Below are positions 5,300 to 6,675 of a stretch of DNA of 6,675 nt, piece after piece; position 1 is the first letter of the stretch, and each line of letters begins with the position of its first letter. The notes under the pieces were generated by a model. The model worked only from the letters and a program-made list of their open reading frames with translations. It was not told where the DNA came from and searched no databases. Source of the DNA: Alphaproteobacteria bacterium (GTDB lineage Bacteria > Pseudomonadota > Alphaproteobacteria > Micavibrionales > Micavibrionaceae); contig JAUICS010000073.1 in assembly GCA_030427765.1 (NCBI GenBank), positions 1 to 6,675 of the forward strand, read 5' to 3'. A program made the translations under genes and the position numbers.

Positions 5300-6675
5300 T
5301 TAACTTGCGAGGCTTTCTTCGATGGCCTTGACCGCATCATTGGCGGCCGTAATATCGGTGCCGCCTGCCTGCGCCATGTCGGGACGGCCACCGCCGCCTT
5401 TACCGCCAAGTTTTTCCGCACCAATTTTTACCAGATCAACGGCGTTCATTTTTCCCGTTAGGTCTTCGGTTACTGCAACAACGATTGACGCTTTGCCCTC
5501 GTTCGTGCCGACAAGCGCAACAACGCCGGAACCTAAACTTTTCTTGATCTCATCTGCCATGGATTTCAGATCCTTTGCCGGAATACCGTCCAGAACCTGA
5601 CCAGAAAATTTTATACCGGCAATATCTTTTACATCCGGGCCGCCGGATTGGCCACCGCCGCCAGTGGCAAGCTGTTTTCTCAGTTTGGCAATTTCCTGTT
5701 CAAGATGTTTTTTCTCGTCCGATAATGTTTTCACACGATCAACAAGCTGTGCCGGCGGAGTCTTCAGAATGTCCGCCGCGTCATTTAGGCGGCTTTCCTG
5801 CTCCTTGAAATACGCAAGGGCGGATTCGCCGGTTAATCCCTCCACACGACGAACGCCGGATGATACGGCGCCTTGTGCAATTATTTTGAACAGGCCAATA
5901 TCACCGGTACGTTTTACATGCGTTCCGCCGCATAATTCGACGGAGAATGGTTTTGTTTGTCCTTCTTCCGGGCGCCCCATTGTTACAACGCGAACCTCAT
6001 CACCATATTTTTCACCAAACAGGGCGCGTGCACCGGTTTCAACCGCATCGTCATAGGATAACACGCGCGTGTTTACATCGGTGTTGGCACGAATTTCATT
6101 ATTCACCATTTCCTCAATGGCGATGATATCGTTGTCGTCAATACCTTTGTGGTGGCTAACGTCAAAACGTGTGCGTTCATCATCCTGATAAGACCCTTTC
6201 TGTGCGACATGGTCACCCAGAACCTGACGCAACGCCTCATGCAGCAAGTGCGTGACAGAATGGTTTGATTTGATACGTGCACGGCGATATGTGTTTATCG
6301 TCAGTGTAACGGCATCACCAACTTTGATTGTACCCTCATCAACGGTTGCGATATGGGCCCAAAGCTTACCAACCTTTTTCTTTGTATCGGTTATGGTCAA
6401 ATGCGCGCCATCCTCAGATATCATTGTGCCTGTATCGCCAACCTGACCACCGGATTCAGCGTAGAACGGTGTTTGGTTCACAATAATAGAAACCGTATCG
6501 CCTTTTGCCGCACTATCAACCTTATCGGCTTCTTTCACAATGGCCAGAACTGTGCCCTGTGCCTCATCCTTATCGTAACCAAGGAATTCGGTTGGCGCGT
6601 TGTCTTCCAGAATTTCAAACCACAGTTTTTCATCGGCGGTATCACCGCTGCCTGACCATGCTTTACGCGCATCCT
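5300..6675 (-). CDS. alaS: Alanine--tRNA ligase, C-terminal half (5' end outside window)
   Basis: AlaS charges tRNA-Ala and hydrolyses mischarged Ser/Gly-tRNA-Ala. The window holds the last 457 codons of a protein usually ~880 aa; the frame stays open to the right edge, well upstream of the internal GTG at 6538. Visible in order: 'KAWSGSGDTADEKLWFE' leading to the editing region, 'FYAESGGQVGDTG', the editing-site metal ligands in 'SNHSVTHLLHEALRQVLGDH' (His138 and His142, counted from the first complete codon in the window) and in 'VELCGGTHVKRTGDIG' (Cys248, His252), a coiled-coil stretch (~310-335), and the C-Ala domain ending in the 'GGGGRPDMAQAGGTD' signature. The aminoacylation and tRNA-recognition domains lie outside. 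No terminator is visible after the stop, so transcription probably runs into the convergent marR-like gene. Confidence 0.97.
   Translation of the reverse strand, partial: DARKAWSGSGDTADEKLWFEILEDNAPTEFLGYDKDEAQGTVLAIVKEADKVDSAAKGDTVSIIVNQTPFYAESGGQVGDTGTMISEDGAHLTITDTKKKVGKLWAHIATVDEGTIKVGDAVTLTINTYRRARIKSNHSVTHLLHEALRQVLGDHVAQKGSYQDDERTRFDVSHHKGIDDNDIIAIEEMVNNEIRANTDVNTRVLSYDDAVETGARALFGEKYGDEVRVVTMGRPEEGQTKPFSVELCGGTHVKRTGDIGLFKIIAQGAVSSGVRRVEGLTGESALAYFKEQESRLNDAADILKTPPAQLVDRVKTLSDEKKHLEQEIAKLRKQLATGGGGQSGGPDVKDIAGIKFSGQVLDGIPAKDLKSMADEIKKSLGSGVVALVGTNEGKASIVVAVTEDLTGKMNAVDLVKIGAEKLGGKGGGGRPDMAQAGGTDITAANDAVKAIEESLAS

Noticed and set aside
5322..6056. Plus-strand ORFs antisense to alaS (e.g. 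92 and 130 aa)
   Set aside because: They lie wholly inside the well-supported alaS frame; the Pro/Ser-rich translations reflect the complement of its Gly-rich C-terminus.

Overview
The window looks like a stretch of a Gram-negative, probably alphaproteobacterial, chromosome. The clues are an ADP-heptose (LPS core) kinase with the 'LGGAGN' form of the PfkB signature, a BTLCP/LapG-type periplasmic protease, and UvrC and AlaS sequences that read as alphaproteobacterial. Base composition is moderate, with AT-rich intergenic gaps. The taxonomic guess rests on remembered family sequences, not on a search.

Layout from left to right: (1) the N-terminal 212 codons of an hldE/rfaE1-type heptose-7-phosphate kinase on the minus strand, running off the left edge; (2) an AT-rich divergent intergenic region; (3) on the plus strand, a 318-aa BTLCP (LapG-like) cysteine protease with an unexpected N-terminal domain, followed by a strong hairpin terminator; (4) a full-length uvrC on the minus strand; (5) a second divergent, repeat-bearing intergenic region with a good promoter; (6) a plus-strand group consisting of a pentapeptide-repeat protein, a possible small ORF with a strong Shine-Dalgarno, and a short MarR-type winged-helix regulator; (7) the C-terminal half of alaS on the minus strand, running off the right edge and converging on the regulator with an 8-bp gap.

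The housekeeping genes (hldE, uvrC, alaS) are ordinary. The most interesting object is the protease at 840-1796. Its first ~76 residues contain two consecutive 24-residue motifs with a 5-residue spacer, matching the published signature of the MshEN c-di-GMP-binding domain. They are followed by a single hydrophobic segment and then a LapG-like catalytic domain with Cys-His-Asp and the calcium-type Asp-Cys-Glu. In the known Lap system, c-di-GMP controls LapG through a separate inner-membrane receptor, LapD. Here a putative c-di-GMP receptor and the protease sit on one polypeptide, with no lapD or adhesin gene in the window. This suggests a one-protein version of the LapD-LapG switch; it is a hypothesis from motif reading only.

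The pentapeptide protein, small ORF and MarR-like gene form an accessory-looking insert between uvrC and alaS. They probably share one promoter, whose -35 box lies in one arm of a 9-bp inverted repeat, just downstream of two ~22-bp direct repeats.
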